Below are positions 35,094 through 42,872 of a DNA stretch of 64,000 bases, piece after piece. The translations under genes were made by a program, and so were the position numbers. Origin of the DNA: Homoserinibacter sp. YIM 151385 (GTDB taxonomy: Bacteria; Actinomycetota; Actinomycetes; Actinomycetales; Microbacteriaceae); assembly GCF_027912415.1 (NCBI RefSeq), contig NZ_CP115175.1:992001-1056000 (forward strand). Reading direction: 5' to 3'. The notes under the pieces are model-generated. The model was not told the origin of the DNA. It ran no database searches and saw nothing but the letters and a program-made list of their open reading frames with translations. Numbering within the stretch: the first letter of the stretch is position 1; every line of letters begins with the position of its first letter.

Positions 35094-35828
35094 GGACTCG
35101 GCGTCCCAGAGCCGCCGGTACCAGTCGATCCGCCCGGGGTCGGGCTCGATCCCGTAGCTCGCCCAGAGCAGCGGCTCCCAGCCGGGGCCGTAGTTCCAGC
35201 CGAGGCTGAGCCCGGCGACCGCGAGGTCGGCCCAGCGGTCGCCGATCGCGAGATCGCCGAGGTCGACGTGCGCGGCGAAGGCGCCGCCGGCGTCCAGCAG
35301 CGTGTTCGGGGCGCAGGCGTCGCCGTGCACGAGCACGGGCTCGTCGAGCGGCGGGCGCGGTCCGAGTGCGGCCGGCCGACGCGTGACCCAGGAATCTTCG
35401 CGCAGCCAGTCCGGCGCGCCCGCGAGCGGGATGCCGTGGAGCGCCCGCAGGCCGGTCGCGATGGCGCGCACCGCCGTCTCGGGCTCGCCGCGCCAGCGCT
35501 CGGAGACCGCCGACTCGCCCGCGAGGGGCGCCGCGAGCATCCAGCGGGCGCCGCCGGCATCCACCCCCTCCTCGAGCGGCCGCGGTGCCGGGTGCCGCGC
35601 GGCGAGCCACCTCGCCGCCCGCGCCTCGCGCGCGAGGTCGGCCCCCGTCGAGGGCGGATCCCATTTCACGAAGCCGCGCGGGATGCGGAAGGTGAGCCCG
35701 TCGACCACGTTGCGCCAGGCGAGCACGGGCTCCGCGCCGCCCGCGAGCTCGCGCACGACCGCCGGGATCTCGATCCCCTCCATCGACCAGGCGCGCTCCA
35801 GGTCGATGCCGTCCTCGTGGAAGCTCAC
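35091..35828 (-). CDS. APH(3')-like phosphotransferase
   Basis: The 245-residue protein kinase-like phosphotransferase has the catalytic loop VHGDACAPNTLL (His168-Gly169-Asp170, Asn175) and the metal site VDLGD near 188-192, followed by IGDRWADLAVA, an arrangement closest to aminoglycoside 3'-phosphotransferases. The ATP-anchoring lysine is probably in GFVKWDPP (Lys55). Whether it modifies an aminoglycoside or a cellular metabolite is unknown. GTG 35828 with GTGAGGG upstream follows rsmE by 12 bp, so it is part of the hrcA operon. Confidence 0.8.
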   Translation of the reverse strand: MSFHEDGIDLERAWSMEGIEIPAVVRELAGGAEPVLAWRNVVDGLTFRIPRGFVKWDPPSTGADLAREARAARWLAARHPAPRPLEEGVDAGGARWMLAAPLAGESAVSERWRGEPETAVRAIATGLRALHGIPLAGAPDWLREDSWVTRRPAALGPRPPLDEPVLVHGDACAPNTLLDAGGAFAAHVDLGDLAIGDRWADLAVAGLSLGWNYGPGWEPLLWASYGIEPDPGRIDWYRRLWDAES

Positions 35829-35840
35829 CGCCGCACGCCC

Positions 35841-36572
35841 TCACCAGCGGGCGAGGCGGGTGTTGAGCACGGCGAGCGCCGCCGGTCCCGCCGTCGAGGT
35901 GCGCAGCACGGCGCCGCCGATCCGCATGGGGCGCGCGCCCGCGGCCGCCAGGGTCTCGAGCTCGCGCGGGGAGATGCCGCCCTCGGGGCCCACGACGAGG
36001 AGGATGCGGCGGACCCCCTGCGGCTCGAGCTCCATGAGCGACTCGCCCGCCCGGGGGTCGAGCACGACGACGAGCCCGTCGAAGGCGGCGAGCTCGGCGG
36101 TCGAGGCGAGCGGCGCGACCTCGGGCACGTGCGCGCGGATCGCCTGCTTCGAGGCCTCCCGCACGATCGCGCCCCAGCGGGCGCGGCCCTTCTCCGCCTT
36201 CGGCCCCGCCCAGCGGGAGACGCTGCGCTCCGCCTGCCAGGGCAGGATGCCGGTCGCGCCGAGCTCGGTCGCCGCCTGCACCGCCAGCTCGTCCCGGTCG
36301 CCCTTCGCGAGCGCCTGCGCGAGCCAGAGCTCCGGCAGCCGCACCGGCTCCTCGACGACGCGCTCGACCCGGATCGCGAGCCCCGCGGCATCCGCCTGCA
36401 CGACCTCGCCCTCGAGGATCAGGCCCGTCCCGTCGCCGATCGACACGCGCTCGCCGAGGCGGGTGCGCGCGACCTGGACCGCGTGCCGCGCCTCCTCGCC
36501 CGAGATGCCGACGTGCGCGCCCACCCGCGCGAGCGAGCGGTCGAGCTCGGGGTCGAGGTAGAGCCAGGCCAT
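35841..36572 (-). CDS. rsmE: 16S rRNA (uracil(1498)-N3)-methyltransferase
   Basis: RsmE methylates U1498 of 16S rRNA using S-adenosylmethionine. The 243-residue protein has an N-terminal PUA-like domain (HAVQVARTRLGERVSIGDG) and a C-terminal SPOUT knot with LVVGPEGGIS, which binds the cofactor, and LRTSTAGPAALAVL. It lies 7 bp after dnaJ. The dnaJ-rsmE-HIT-phoH order is standard in Actinobacteria. Confidence 0.95.
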   Translation of the reverse strand: MAWLYLDPELDRSLARVGAHVGISGEEARHAVQVARTRLGERVSIGDGTGLILEGEVVQADAAGLAIRVERVVEEPVRLPELWLAQALAKGDRDELAVQAATELGATGILPWQAERSVSRWAGPKAEKGRARWGAIVREASKQAIRAHVPEVAPLASTAELAAFDGLVVVLDPRAGESLMELEPQGVRRILLVVGPEGGISPRELETLAAAGARPMRIGGAVLRTSTAGPAALAVLNTRLARW

Positions 36573-36579
36573 CGTGCCG

Positions 36580-37680
36580 CTAGAGGTTGAGGAAGCGGTC
36601 GCGCAGCTTCGCGAAGAGCCCCTGCTGGAAGGTCGAGAACTCGGGCTTGATCGGGGGGCGGCTCGCGGCGAACTGCTCGAGGATCTGCTGCTCGCGGCTG
36701 TTGAGGCGCACGGGCGTCACGACCTGCACGCCGACCTTGAGGTCGCCGCGCCCGCCGCCGCGCAGGCGCGTCACGCCGCGCTCCTTGATCGTGATGATGT
36801 CGGCCGACTGCGTGCCCGCCTTGATCGAGACGGGGATGTCGCCGTCGAGCCCCGTGAGGACGGTCTCCGTGCCGAGCACGGCATCGGTCATCTGCACCTC
36901 GACGGTCGCGAGGAGGTCGTCGCCCGAGCGGCTGAAGGTGTCGTGGTGCTTGACCTTGACCTCGAGGTAGAGGTCGCCGTTGAGCCCGCCCGCGGGGCCG
37001 GCCTCGCCCTCGCCCGGGAGGTGGATGCGCATCCCCGTGTCGACGCCCGCCGGCACGTCGACGCCGATCGAGCGCTTCGCGCGGACCCGGCCCTGGCCGG
37101 CGCAGCTCGCGCAGGGGTTCGGGATGACGGTGCCGTAGCCGCGGCAGGTGCCGCACGGCGCCGAGGTCATGACGTTGCCGAGCATGGAGCGGACGGCGCG
37201 CTGGATCTGGCCCGTGCCGCGGCACATGTCGCAGCTCACGACGCTCGTGCCGGGCGCGCAGCAGCTGCCGTCGCAGGTCTCGCAGCGCACCGCCGTGTCG
37301 ACCTCGACGTCGCGCGAGGTGCCGAACACGACCTCGTCGAGGTCGATCTCGATGCGCAGCAGCGCGTCCTGACCGCGCTCGGTGCGCGAGCGCGGCCCCT
37401 GCGAGCGCTGCGCGGCGCCGAAGAAGGTCTCGAAGATGTCGCCGAAGCCGAAGCTCCCCGAGCCGAAGCTCGCGGCATCCCCCATGTCGTAGCGCTCGCG
37501 CTGGGCGGGATCGCTCAGCACGTCGTAGGCGTGGGTGACGTCCTTGAAGCGCTCGGCCGCCTCCCCGCTCGGGTTGACGTCGGGGTGCAGCTCGCGGGCG
37601 AGCCGGCGGTACGCCTTCTTGATGTCCTCGGGGCTCGCGTCGCGCGCGACGCCGAGCACCTCGTAGTGGTCTGCTGCCAA
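36580..37680 (-). CDS. dnaJ: Chaperone DnaJ
   Basis: The 366-residue Hsp40 has a J domain with HPD at 32-34, a Gly/Phe-rich region, a zinc-finger domain and C-terminal substrate domains. It stimulates DnaK ATPase. The start is TTG 37680 ([11 protein letters not shown]); no closer ATG exists and the ribosome-binding site AGGAAG overlaps the hrcA stop. The first zinc repeat reads CETCDGSC instead of CxxCxGxG, so its last glycine is a cysteine; the other repeats ([24 protein letters not shown]) are normal. Confidence 0.95.
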   Translation of the reverse strand: MAADHYEVLGVARDASPEDIKKAYRRLARELHPDVNPSGEAAERFKDVTHAYDVLSDPAQRERYDMGDAASFGSGSFGFGDIFETFFGAAQRSQGPRSRTERGQDALLRIEIDLDEVVFGTSRDVEVDTAVRCETCDGSCCAPGTSVVSCDMCRGTGQIQRAVRSMLGNVMTSAPCGTCRGYGTVIPNPCASCAGQGRVRAKRSIGVDVPAGVDTGMRIHLPGEGEAGPAGGLNGDLYLEVKVKHHDTFSRSGDDLLATVEVQMTDAVLGTETVLTGLDGDIPVSIKAGTQSADIITIKERGVTRLRGGGRGDLKVGVQVVTPVRLNSREQQILEQFAASRPPIKPEFSTFQQGLFAKLRDRFLNL

Positions 37681-37686
37681 AGCTTC

Positions 37687-38709
37687 CTAATCCTCACCCA
37701 GGAGCCGCGAGAGGTAGCGGGCGACGGCCCGCACCGCGGCGATGTTGTTCGAGTAGTCCATGCGCATGGGGCCCACGACGCCGATACGGGCGGATCCGCC
37801 GCCCGAGGCGCTGTAGCGTCCCGAGACGATGCTCGCCTGCTCGAGCGCGGAGCCCGCGTTCTCGCGCCCGATGCTCGTCGAGAGCTCGAGGCCGTCGAGC
37901 TCCATCTCGCCGAAGAGCCTGAGCAGGGTGACCTGCTCCTCGATGGCCTCCAGGACAGGGTAGATGGAGCCGCCGAAGTCGCGCTCGGTGCGCGCCAGGT
38001 TCGCGGTGCCGGCCATGACGAGGCGATCCTGGCGGTTCGCCTGCACCTGCTCGGCGACGGCCTCCACGACGGCGCGGCCGAGCGCCTGCGCCTCGGGCGG
38101 GAGGGAGTCGGGGAGGGCCGCGAGGAGCGGGCCGGCGTCGCCGAGGGCGCGGCCGTCGATCGCCTCGTTGAGCCGCGCGCGGAGCGCCTGCAGCTGCTCC
38201 GCATCCACGGGCTCGGCCGTGTCGAGGAGGTGCTGGTCGACGCGGCCGGTGTCGGTGATGAGCACCGTCATGAGCCGCTGCGGGCCGAGCGGCACGAGCT
38301 CGACGTGCCGGACGCGGGCCGTGCCGAAGCTCGGGTACTGCACGAGCGCCGCCTGGTTCGTGAGCTGCGCGAGGAGGCGGACGGTGCGGCCGAGCACGTC
38401 GTCGAAGTCGACCGCCTGCCCGAGGAAGGCCTCGATCGCGTGACGCTGCGCGGGGCTCAGCGGTCGGAGGTCGGCGAGCTGGTCGACGAAGAGGCGGTAG
38501 CCCTTGTCGGTGGGGACGCGGCCGGAGGAGGTGTGCGGGGCGGCGATCAGCTCCTCCTCCTCGAGGAGCGCCATGTCGTTGCGGATGGTCGCCGCGGAGA
38601 CGCCGAAGGCGTGGCGGTCGACGATGCCCTTCGAGCCGACCGGCTCGCTGGAGGAGACGTAGTCGAGCACGATGGCGCGGAGGACCGCGAGGCTGCGCTC
38701 GGAGACCAT
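37687..38709 (-). CDS. hrcA: Heat-inducible transcription repressor HrcA
   Basis: HrcA represses groE/dnaK-type heat-shock genes by binding CIRCE. The 340-residue protein has the N-terminal winged helix with VGSKGIVDRHAFGVSAATIR and TSSGRVPTDKGYR, and the C-terminal GAF-like domain ending in GPMRMDYSNNIAAVRAVARY. The frame is open upstream but the start at ATG 38709 (MVSERSLAVLRAI) follows GGGGAGG. It leads the operon and has a CIRCE-like site in its own leader, so it is autoregulated. Confidence 0.95.
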   Translation of the reverse strand: MVSERSLAVLRAIVLDYVSSSEPVGSKGIVDRHAFGVSAATIRNDMALLEEEELIAAPHTSSGRVPTDKGYRLFVDQLADLRPLSPAQRHAIEAFLGQAVDFDDVLGRTVRLLAQLTNQAALVQYPSFGTARVRHVELVPLGPQRLMTVLITDTGRVDQHLLDTAEPVDAEQLQALRARLNEAIDGRALGDAGPLLAALPDSLPPEAQALGRAVVEAVAEQVQANRQDRLVMAGTANLARTERDFGGSIYPVLEAIEEQVTLLRLFGEMELDGLELSTSIGRENAGSALEQASIVSGRYSASGGGSARIGVVGPMRMDYSNNIAAVRAVARYLSRLLGED

Positions 38710-38731
38710 GCGGCACCTCCCCGATCTCGCT

Positions 38732-38763
38732 CTGGCACTCGCTCTGACAGACTGCCAAGTGTA
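38732..38763 (-). promoter_or_regulatory. CIRCE-like operator and -10 box of hrcA
   Basis: TTGGCAGTC-N9-GAGTGCCAG (38758-38732, minus strand) differs from CIRCE (TTAGCACTC-N9-GAGTGCTAA) at two positions per arm and keeps the 9-nt spacer. The -10 TACACT (38763-38758) overlaps its upstream arm, so HrcA would block initiation of the whole hrcA-era operon. Confidence 0.78.
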
Positions 38764-38787
38764 GCGCGAGGCATTTGTCCACAGGCG

Positions 38788-38817
38788 TTGCACCCCCCAA
38801 CCGCGTGCCGCTAGGTT
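38788..38817 (+). promoter_or_regulatory. Promoter of the first DUF4870 gene
   Basis: TTGCAC (38788-38793), an 18-nt spacer and TAGGTT (38812-38817) give a good sigma-70-type promoter about 75 bp before the ATG at 38891. It is divergent from the hrcA promoter 30 bp away. Confidence 0.6.
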
Positions 38818-38890
38818 GTCGTCAGTCGAGCGAGGCTGGGAACCTCGTGCCCGTTCGGCGAGAGACCCTCCCATCCGAAAGGCATCGCGC

Positions 38891-39247
38891 ATGTCCACCA
38901 CGCCCCCGGCCGCTCCGGCCGCTCCGCTCTCCGAGGCCGACGACCGGCAGTACGCGTCCTTCGCGCACCTCGGCGGCATCATCGGCTTCCTGCCGGCCCT
39001 CATCATCTGGCTCGTCTTCAAGGACCGCGGCGCGTTCACGAACGTGGAGGCCAAGGAGGCGCTGAACTTCCAGATCACCGCGCTCATCGTCTACGTCGTG
39101 GGCAGCATCCTCTCGGTCATCCTCATCGGCGCGTTCATCTCGCTCGCGATGTGGATCGTCTCCATCATCTTCTCGATCCAGGGCTTCCTGAAGGCGAAGG
39201 ACGGCGTCAGCTACCGCTACCCCTTCGCCATCCGCCTCATCAAGTAA
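38891..39247 (+). CDS. DUF4870 domain membrane protein
   Basis: The 118-residue protein has a short Pro/Ala N-terminus, the DUF4870 opening DRQYASFAHLGGIIGFLPALI, and three membrane segments (about 28-46, 65-90 and 90-105), ending with SYRYPFAIRLI. The conserved EAKEALNFQIT lies between helices 1 and 2. The family is of unknown function and often forms small membrane assemblies. ATG 38891 is preceded by GAAAGG. A paralogue follows after a terminator. Confidence 0.85.
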   Translation: MSTTPPAAPAAPLSEADDRQYASFAHLGGIIGFLPALIIWLVFKDRGAFTNVEAKEALNFQITALIVYVVGSILSVILIGAFISLAMWIVSIIFSIQGFLKAKDGVSYRYPFAIRLIK

Positions 39248-39260
39248 CATCGCGGATCGC

Positions 39261-39289
39261 AGCGGGCCGGATGCCTCATCCGGCCCGCT
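39261..39289 (+). terminator. Strong terminator after the first DUF4870 gene
   Basis: AGCGGGCCGGATG (39261-39273), loop CCT, and its complement (39277-39289) make a perfect 13-bp stem followed by TTTCG. The tail is about as T-rich as any in this DNA. Confidence 0.85.
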
Positions 39290-39296
39290 TTCGCGT

Positions 39297-39302
39297 TAAG
39301 TT
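39297..39302 (+). promoter_or_regulatory. -10 box of a leaderless second DUF4870 transcript
   Basis: TAAGTT is followed by 6 nt and the ATG at 39309, directly after the terminator tail, so the second DUF4870 gene is transcribed independently and probably leaderless. Confidence 0.6.
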
Positions 39303-39308
39303 GAGGGC

Positions 39309-39854
39309 ATGACGGATCCGACGCAGCCCCCGCAGCCCGAGCAGCCCGAGCAGGGCGGCCAGCCCGGCACCCCGCCCGGCGCCTCCCCCTACGGCGCCGG
39401 CGCGCCGACCCCGCCCCCGTCGCAGCCCGGCGCGCAGCAGCCCGGGTACGGCCAGCAGCCCGGATACGGCCAGCCCGGCGCGTACCCGCCGCCCGCGCCG
39501 CCGCAGCCGCTGCGCCCCGAGGACCAGCGGATGTGGGCGACGCTCATCCACGTCGGCGGAATCCTCTTCAGCTTCGTGCCCGCGCTCGTCGGCTACCTCG
39601 TGCTCCGCGAGCGCGGCGGATTCGTGCGCGAGCACACCGCGACGGCCCTGAACTTCCAGCTCACGATGCTCATCGCGTACATCGGCGGCTGGATCCTCGG
39701 CACCGTCGGCTCGCTCGTCATCATCGGGGCCGTGTTCTACCTCGTCCCGCTCGCCGCCGGCATCCTCGTCATCATCTTCGGCATCATGGCGGCGATCGCC
39801 GCGAACCGCGGCCAGAGCTACCGCTACCCGCTCGCCATCACCTTCGTGCGCTGA
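39309..39854 (+). CDS. DUF4870 domain membrane protein with a Pro/Gly-rich N-terminus
   Basis: The 181-residue paralogue has a long low-complexity leader of about 65 residues rich in Pro, Gln, Gly and Tyr, including two PGYGQ repeats, then the DUF4870 domain (MWATLIHVGGILFSFVPALV, FVREHTATALNFQLT, and SYRYPLAITFV at the end) with three membrane segments. The tail-like leader faces the cytoplasm by prediction. Its function is unknown. Confidence 0.83.
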   Translation: MTDPTQPPQPEQPEQGGQPGTPPGASPYGAGAPTPPPSQPGAQQPGYGQQPGYGQPGAYPPPAPPQPLRPEDQRMWATLIHVGGILFSFVPALVGYLVLRERGGFVREHTATALNFQLTMLIAYIGGWILGTVGSLVIIGAVFYLVPLAAGILVIIFGIMAAIAANRGQSYRYPLAITFVR

Positions 39855-39900
39855 GGCGCCCGAGTCGCTGCGGCGGGGTCCGGTGAGGGCCCCGCCTCAG
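39851..39900. terminator. Bidirectional terminator containing both stop codons
   Basis: CTGAGGCG (39851-39858) and CGCCTCAG (39893-39900) are complementary, and each contains the stop codon of one of two convergent genes. A shorter alternative stem is GGCGGGG (39872-39878) with CCCCGCC (39890-39896). Confidence 0.5.
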
Positions 39901-41123
39901 CCGCCGAGGAGGCGTCGCACGACGGCGTCGGCGAGCAGCCGCCCCCGCCGCGTCAGCACGACGCGTCCCGCGATCGCGGCGCGGCCCTCGACGAGGCCCT
40001 CCGCGATGAGGCCCGCGAGCTCCTGCCGGCCGTCCGCATCCAGCACCGCCGCATCCAGCCCGTCGGCGATGCGGGTCTCGAGCAGCACCCGCTCGACGCG
40101 GCGCGTCTCGGCGTCGAGCGTCTCGCGGCCGTGCGCGGGCGAGGCGCCCTCCGCGAGGCGCCCGGCGTACGCGGCCGGATGCTTGACGTTCCACCAGCGG
40201 ACCCCGCCGACGTGGCTGTGGGCGCCCGGGCCGATGCCCCACCAGTCCTCGCCAGTCCAGTACGCGAGGTTGTGGCGCGAGCGGTGCGCGTCGTCGCGGG
40301 CCCAGTTGCTCACCTCGTACCAGCCGTAGCCGGCGGCGGCGAGCGCGTCATCCGCCATCTCGTACAGGTCGGCGTGGAGGTCGTCGTCGATCGGCGGCAC
40401 CTCGCCGCGCGAGATCTGCCGCGCCAGCTTCGTGCCGTCCTCGACGATGAGCGCGTAGGCGGAGAGATGGTCCGGACGCTGCGCGATCGCCATCTCGAGC
40501 GAGGCCGACCAGTCCTCCGGCCGCTCCCCCGGGGTCCCGTAGATGAGATCCAGGCTGACCTGGAGCCCCGCCTCGCGCGCCCACTCGACGACGCGCGGCA
40601 CGCGCTCCGGGTCGTGCGTGCGCTCGAGGACCGCGAGCACGTGCGGCACCGCCGACTGCATCCCGAAGCTGACGCGCGTGAAGCCCGCGTCCGCGAGGCG
40701 GTGCAGCGCATCCCGATCCACGGAGTCGGGGTTCGCCTCCGTCGTCACCTCGGCGTCCGGCGCGAGCCCCCACGCGCCGCGCACGCCGTCGAGCATCGCG
40801 GCGAGGTCGTCCGTCGGCAGCAGCGTCGGCGTGCCGCCGCCGAGGAAGACGGTGGAGGCCGGACGCCCGCCCGCGCCCGCCGCATCCAGCACCCGGCGTG
40901 CGAGCGCGATCTCCTCGAGCGCCTGGCCCGCGTAGTCGGACTGCGTGACCCCGCGGATCTCGCTCGCCGTATAGGTGTTGAAGTCGCAGTAGCCGCAGCG
41001 CACCCGGCAGAACGGCACGTGCAGGTAGACGCCGAAGGCGCGCTCGGCGGCGCCCACCGCGGCGGAGGCGGGAAGCAGCCCGTCGGCGGGCGCCGGGTCG
41101 CCGAGCGGCAGCGCGCTCGGCAT
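39897..41123 (-). CDS. hemW: Radical SAM protein HemW (heme chaperone/coproporphyrinogen dehydrogenase-like)
   Basis: The 408-residue radical-SAM protein has the 4Fe-4S motif CRVRCGYC (Cys39, Cys43, Cys46), the FLGGGTPT and SFGMQS segments, and a C-terminal HemW domain. HemW-type proteins insert or traffic heme; they lack the oxygen-independent oxidase activity of HemN. It follows lepA in many Actinobacteria; here two DUF1990 genes intervene. Its ATG overlaps the stop of the first DUF1990 gene by one base. Confidence 0.94.
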   Translation of the reverse strand: MPSALPLGDPAPADGLLPASAAVGAAERAFGVYLHVPFCRVRCGYCDFNTYTASEIRGVTQSDYAGQALEEIALARRVLDAAGAGGRPASTVFLGGGTPTLLPTDDLAAMLDGVRGAWGLAPDAEVTTEANPDSVDRDALHRLADAGFTRVSFGMQSAVPHVLAVLERTHDPERVPRVVEWAREAGLQVSLDLIYGTPGERPEDWSASLEMAIAQRPDHLSAYALIVEDGTKLARQISRGEVPPIDDDLHADLYEMADDALAAAGYGWYEVSNWARDDAHRSRHNLAYWTGEDWWGIGPGAHSHVGGVRWWNVKHPAAYAGRLAEGASPAHGRETLDAETRRVERVLLETRIADGLDAAVLDADGRQELAGLIAEGLVEGRAAIAGRVVLTRRGRLLADAVVRRLLGG

Positions 41124-41713
41124 CAGCCCCCCGACCCGTCGCGCGCGGACCCGTCGCGCGCGGACCGGTCGCCCGCGGACCCGTCGCGCATCGACCGCGC
41201 GAGCCGGCGCAGGTAGCGGCGCGTCATCCCCCGCTGCGCGAGGCGGAGCGGCAGCGCGAGCAGCCGCCAGAGGCCCGCGGGGCGCGAGAAGCTGCGCACC
41301 GTGAGGCGCACGACGTCGTCCTCGCCCCACTCGAGGAGGAAGGCCTCCTCGCCGCGGAGCGGGTGGCCGGGCATCGTGCCGTAGCCGAAGCCGGCGCGGC
41401 GGCGCGCATCCTCGACCCAGACGACCTGCACCGGCTCGCGGAGCGTCATCCCGAGCACCGGGTAGCGGAGCTCGGCCGGATCGCCCGGGCTCACGCGCCC
41501 GTCGACGCGGGAGTCGGTGAGCACCCCGAAGCCCGCGAGCTCCTTGACGCCCCAGCTCAGCACCTGGCGCCGCGCGAGCTCCCAGTGCGCCTCGCCCGAG
41601 CCGATCGCGGCCCGGCGCTCGCGCGCCCGGAAGCCGCGGGGCGGGTCGGAGAGGATCTCGGCGTCGCGCGTCGCGCCCGCGCGCGGGTAGGGCAGGGGGC
41701 GGGACGCGCTCAT
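41123..41713 (-). CDS. DUF1990 family protein (first copy)
   Basis: The 196-residue protein matches DUF1990: the RRQVLSWGVKELAGFGV start, the VVWVEDARRRAGFGYGTMPGHPLRGEEAF core (shown in parts), and a C-terminal SFSRPAGLWRLL helix. Its last 20 residues come from a 15-bp tandem repeat (41133-41192) and read as degenerate DGSAR units, so the tail is probably variable. It overlaps the second copy (ATGA) and hemW (TGATG). Function unknown. Confidence 0.82.
   Translation of the reverse strand: MSASRPLPYPRAGATRDAEILSDPPRGFRARERRAAIGSGEAHWELARRQVLSWGVKELAGFGVLTDSRVDGRVSPGDPAELRYPVLGMTLREPVQVVWVEDARRRAGFGYGTMPGHPLRGEEAFLLEWGEDDVVRLTVRSFSRPAGLWRLLALPLRLAQRGMTRRYLRRLARSMRDGSAGDRSARDGSARDGSGG
41133..41192. 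repeat. Four tandem 15-bp repeats in the first DUF1990 gene
   Basis: Copies 1 and 2 (41133-41147 and 41148-41162) are identical GACCCGTCGCGCGCG; copies 3 and 4 (41163-41177 and 41178-41192) differ at 2 to 4 positions. They encode the C-terminal Ser/Asp/Gly/Arg repeats, and unit length keeps the frame, so copy number may vary between strains. Confidence 0.85.
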
Positions 41714-42405
41714 GCCGTCACCTCGCGGCGGCCGCCGCCCTCGGCGGCCTGTCCCGGGATCGGGCCCATGAGCGCGCGGAGGTAGCGCGAGGTGTAGTAC
41801 GCCTGCGCGATGCGGAGCGCGGGGGCGAGCAGCCACCACCAGCCGGCCGGCCGGGAGAAGGCGCGGATCGTCACCCACACGCTGCCGTCGCCCCCGCGGC
41901 TCACGAGGAAGGCCTCCTCGCCCTCCTCCGCGTGCCCCGGCAGCGTGCCGTACGCGAAGCCCTTGCGGTCCGGCTCGTCGACGACGTAGACGACGCGCGC
42001 CGGGAAGTCGAAGCGGATCGGCCAGACGGGGATGCCGAGCCGCGCCGAGTCGCCGGGGCGGATCAGCGACTCGCCCTCGGGGCCGAACGCCGCCTCCCCC
42101 GCGCCCTCGACCGCCGCGGGCGCCACCGGCTGGCCGGCCTCGTCGTAGCCGACCGGGATGTAGGTCGCCTCGCTGACCTCCGCGGGGGCCTCGTCGACCC
42201 GCACGCGGAATCCCGAGCGGCGCTGGATGCCCCAGCTCAGCGTCTGCGACCAGGCGTGGCGCCAGCGGTCCTCGCCGTGCCCGATGCGCACGCGACGCTC
42301 GAGCGGGCGGTAGCCGGCGGGCGGGTACTCGAGCAGGTCGGCGGCGCGCGTCGCCCCGACCGCGCCGTAGGTGACGCTCTGCTCCCAGAGCGGCGGGCGG
42401 GTCAC
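41710..42405 (-). CDS. DUF1990 family protein (second copy)
   Basis: The 231-residue paralogue has the same blocks (WSQTLSWGIQRRSGFRV, VVYVVDEPDRKGFAYGTLPG, AFSRPAGWWWLL) with an insert of about 30 residues. The start is GTG 42405: its GTGA overlaps the stop of a leaderless 10-codon upstream ORF, which replaces a Shine-Dalgarno sequence. A very long frame continues upstream only as a shadow of lepA. Function unknown; the pair is probably one operon with hemW. Confidence 0.8.
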   Translation of the reverse strand: MTRPPLWEQSVTYGAVGATRAADLLEYPPAGYRPLERRVRIGHGEDRWRHAWSQTLSWGIQRRSGFRVRVDEAPAEVSEATYIPVGYDEAGQPVAPAAVEGAGEAAFGPEGESLIRPGDSARLGIPVWPIRFDFPARVVYVVDEPDRKGFAYGTLPGHAEEGEEAFLVSRGGDGSVWVTIRAFSRPAGWWWLLAPALRIAQAYYTSRYLRALMGPIPGQAAEGGGRREVTA

Positions 42406-42446
42406 CGCGGGGCCCGGCTTCTCGCTCGCATCACCGTACGAGGATA
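42402..42446 (-). promoter_or_regulatory. Leaderless 10-codon upstream ORF and its -10 box
   Basis: TATCCT (42446-42441) is followed by 6 nt and GTG 42434, which opens a 10-codon frame (MMRARSRAPR, first codon GTG) whose TGA stop (42404-42402) overlaps the GTG of the DUF1990 gene. Ribosomes that load on the leaderless 5' end would terminate exactly at the next start and reinitiate. Five of ten residues are basic or arginine-rich, so codon-dependent control is possible. Confidence 0.55.
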
Positions 42447-42502
42447 CGCGTGCTACTGGAGCGGCGCGGCGCGACCGCCCCGTCCCCCTCGCGGATGGGA
42501 GC

Positions 42503-42865
42503 ATGAGCGGCATGCCGGACCTCCCTCGCGCCCCCACCGAGACGGAGCGTGCGGTCCTGGAGCTGCTGCTCTCCGTCGACTTCCCCGGCGTCGCGGAGTA
42601 CCGCGACCAGGCTCGCAGGGCGGTGGTGACGGAACGCTGTCCGTGCGGATGTCTGGAGTTCTCGCTCGCGGTCCCGGATGACAGCCATCCAGCGAGCGGC
42701 CGGGCACAGGTGACCGCGTGGAGCGAGGAGCAGCAGGTGCACCTCGACCTGGAGACCCGTCGCGGCCGACTCGCCGGCGTCGCCCTCACCTGGTTCGGCG
42801 AGGATGACGCCCGCATCGCACCGGACCTGGGGACCTTCGAGGTCGCCGCCGGACCAGGCGCGTGA
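42503..42865 (+). CDS. Hypothetical protein with a CPCGC motif
   Basis: The 120-residue protein is predicted soluble and acidic. Residues about 46-50 contain CPCGC, a possible metal-binding or redox-active cluster, within VVTERCPCGCLEFSLAV. The rest alternates strand-like segments with no motif I know. ATG 42503 is preceded by GGGAGC; ATG 42512 is an alternative. It is divergent from the DUF1990 genes and ends 7 bp before the convergent lepA stop. I do not recognise the family. Confidence 0.7.
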   Translation: MSGMPDLPRAPTETERAVLELLLSVDFPGVAEYRDQARRAVVTERCPCGCLEFSLAVPDDSHPASGRAQVTAWSEEQQVHLDLETRRGRLAGVALTWFGEDDARIAPDLGTFEVAAGPGA

Positions 42866-42872
42866 CGCACGC

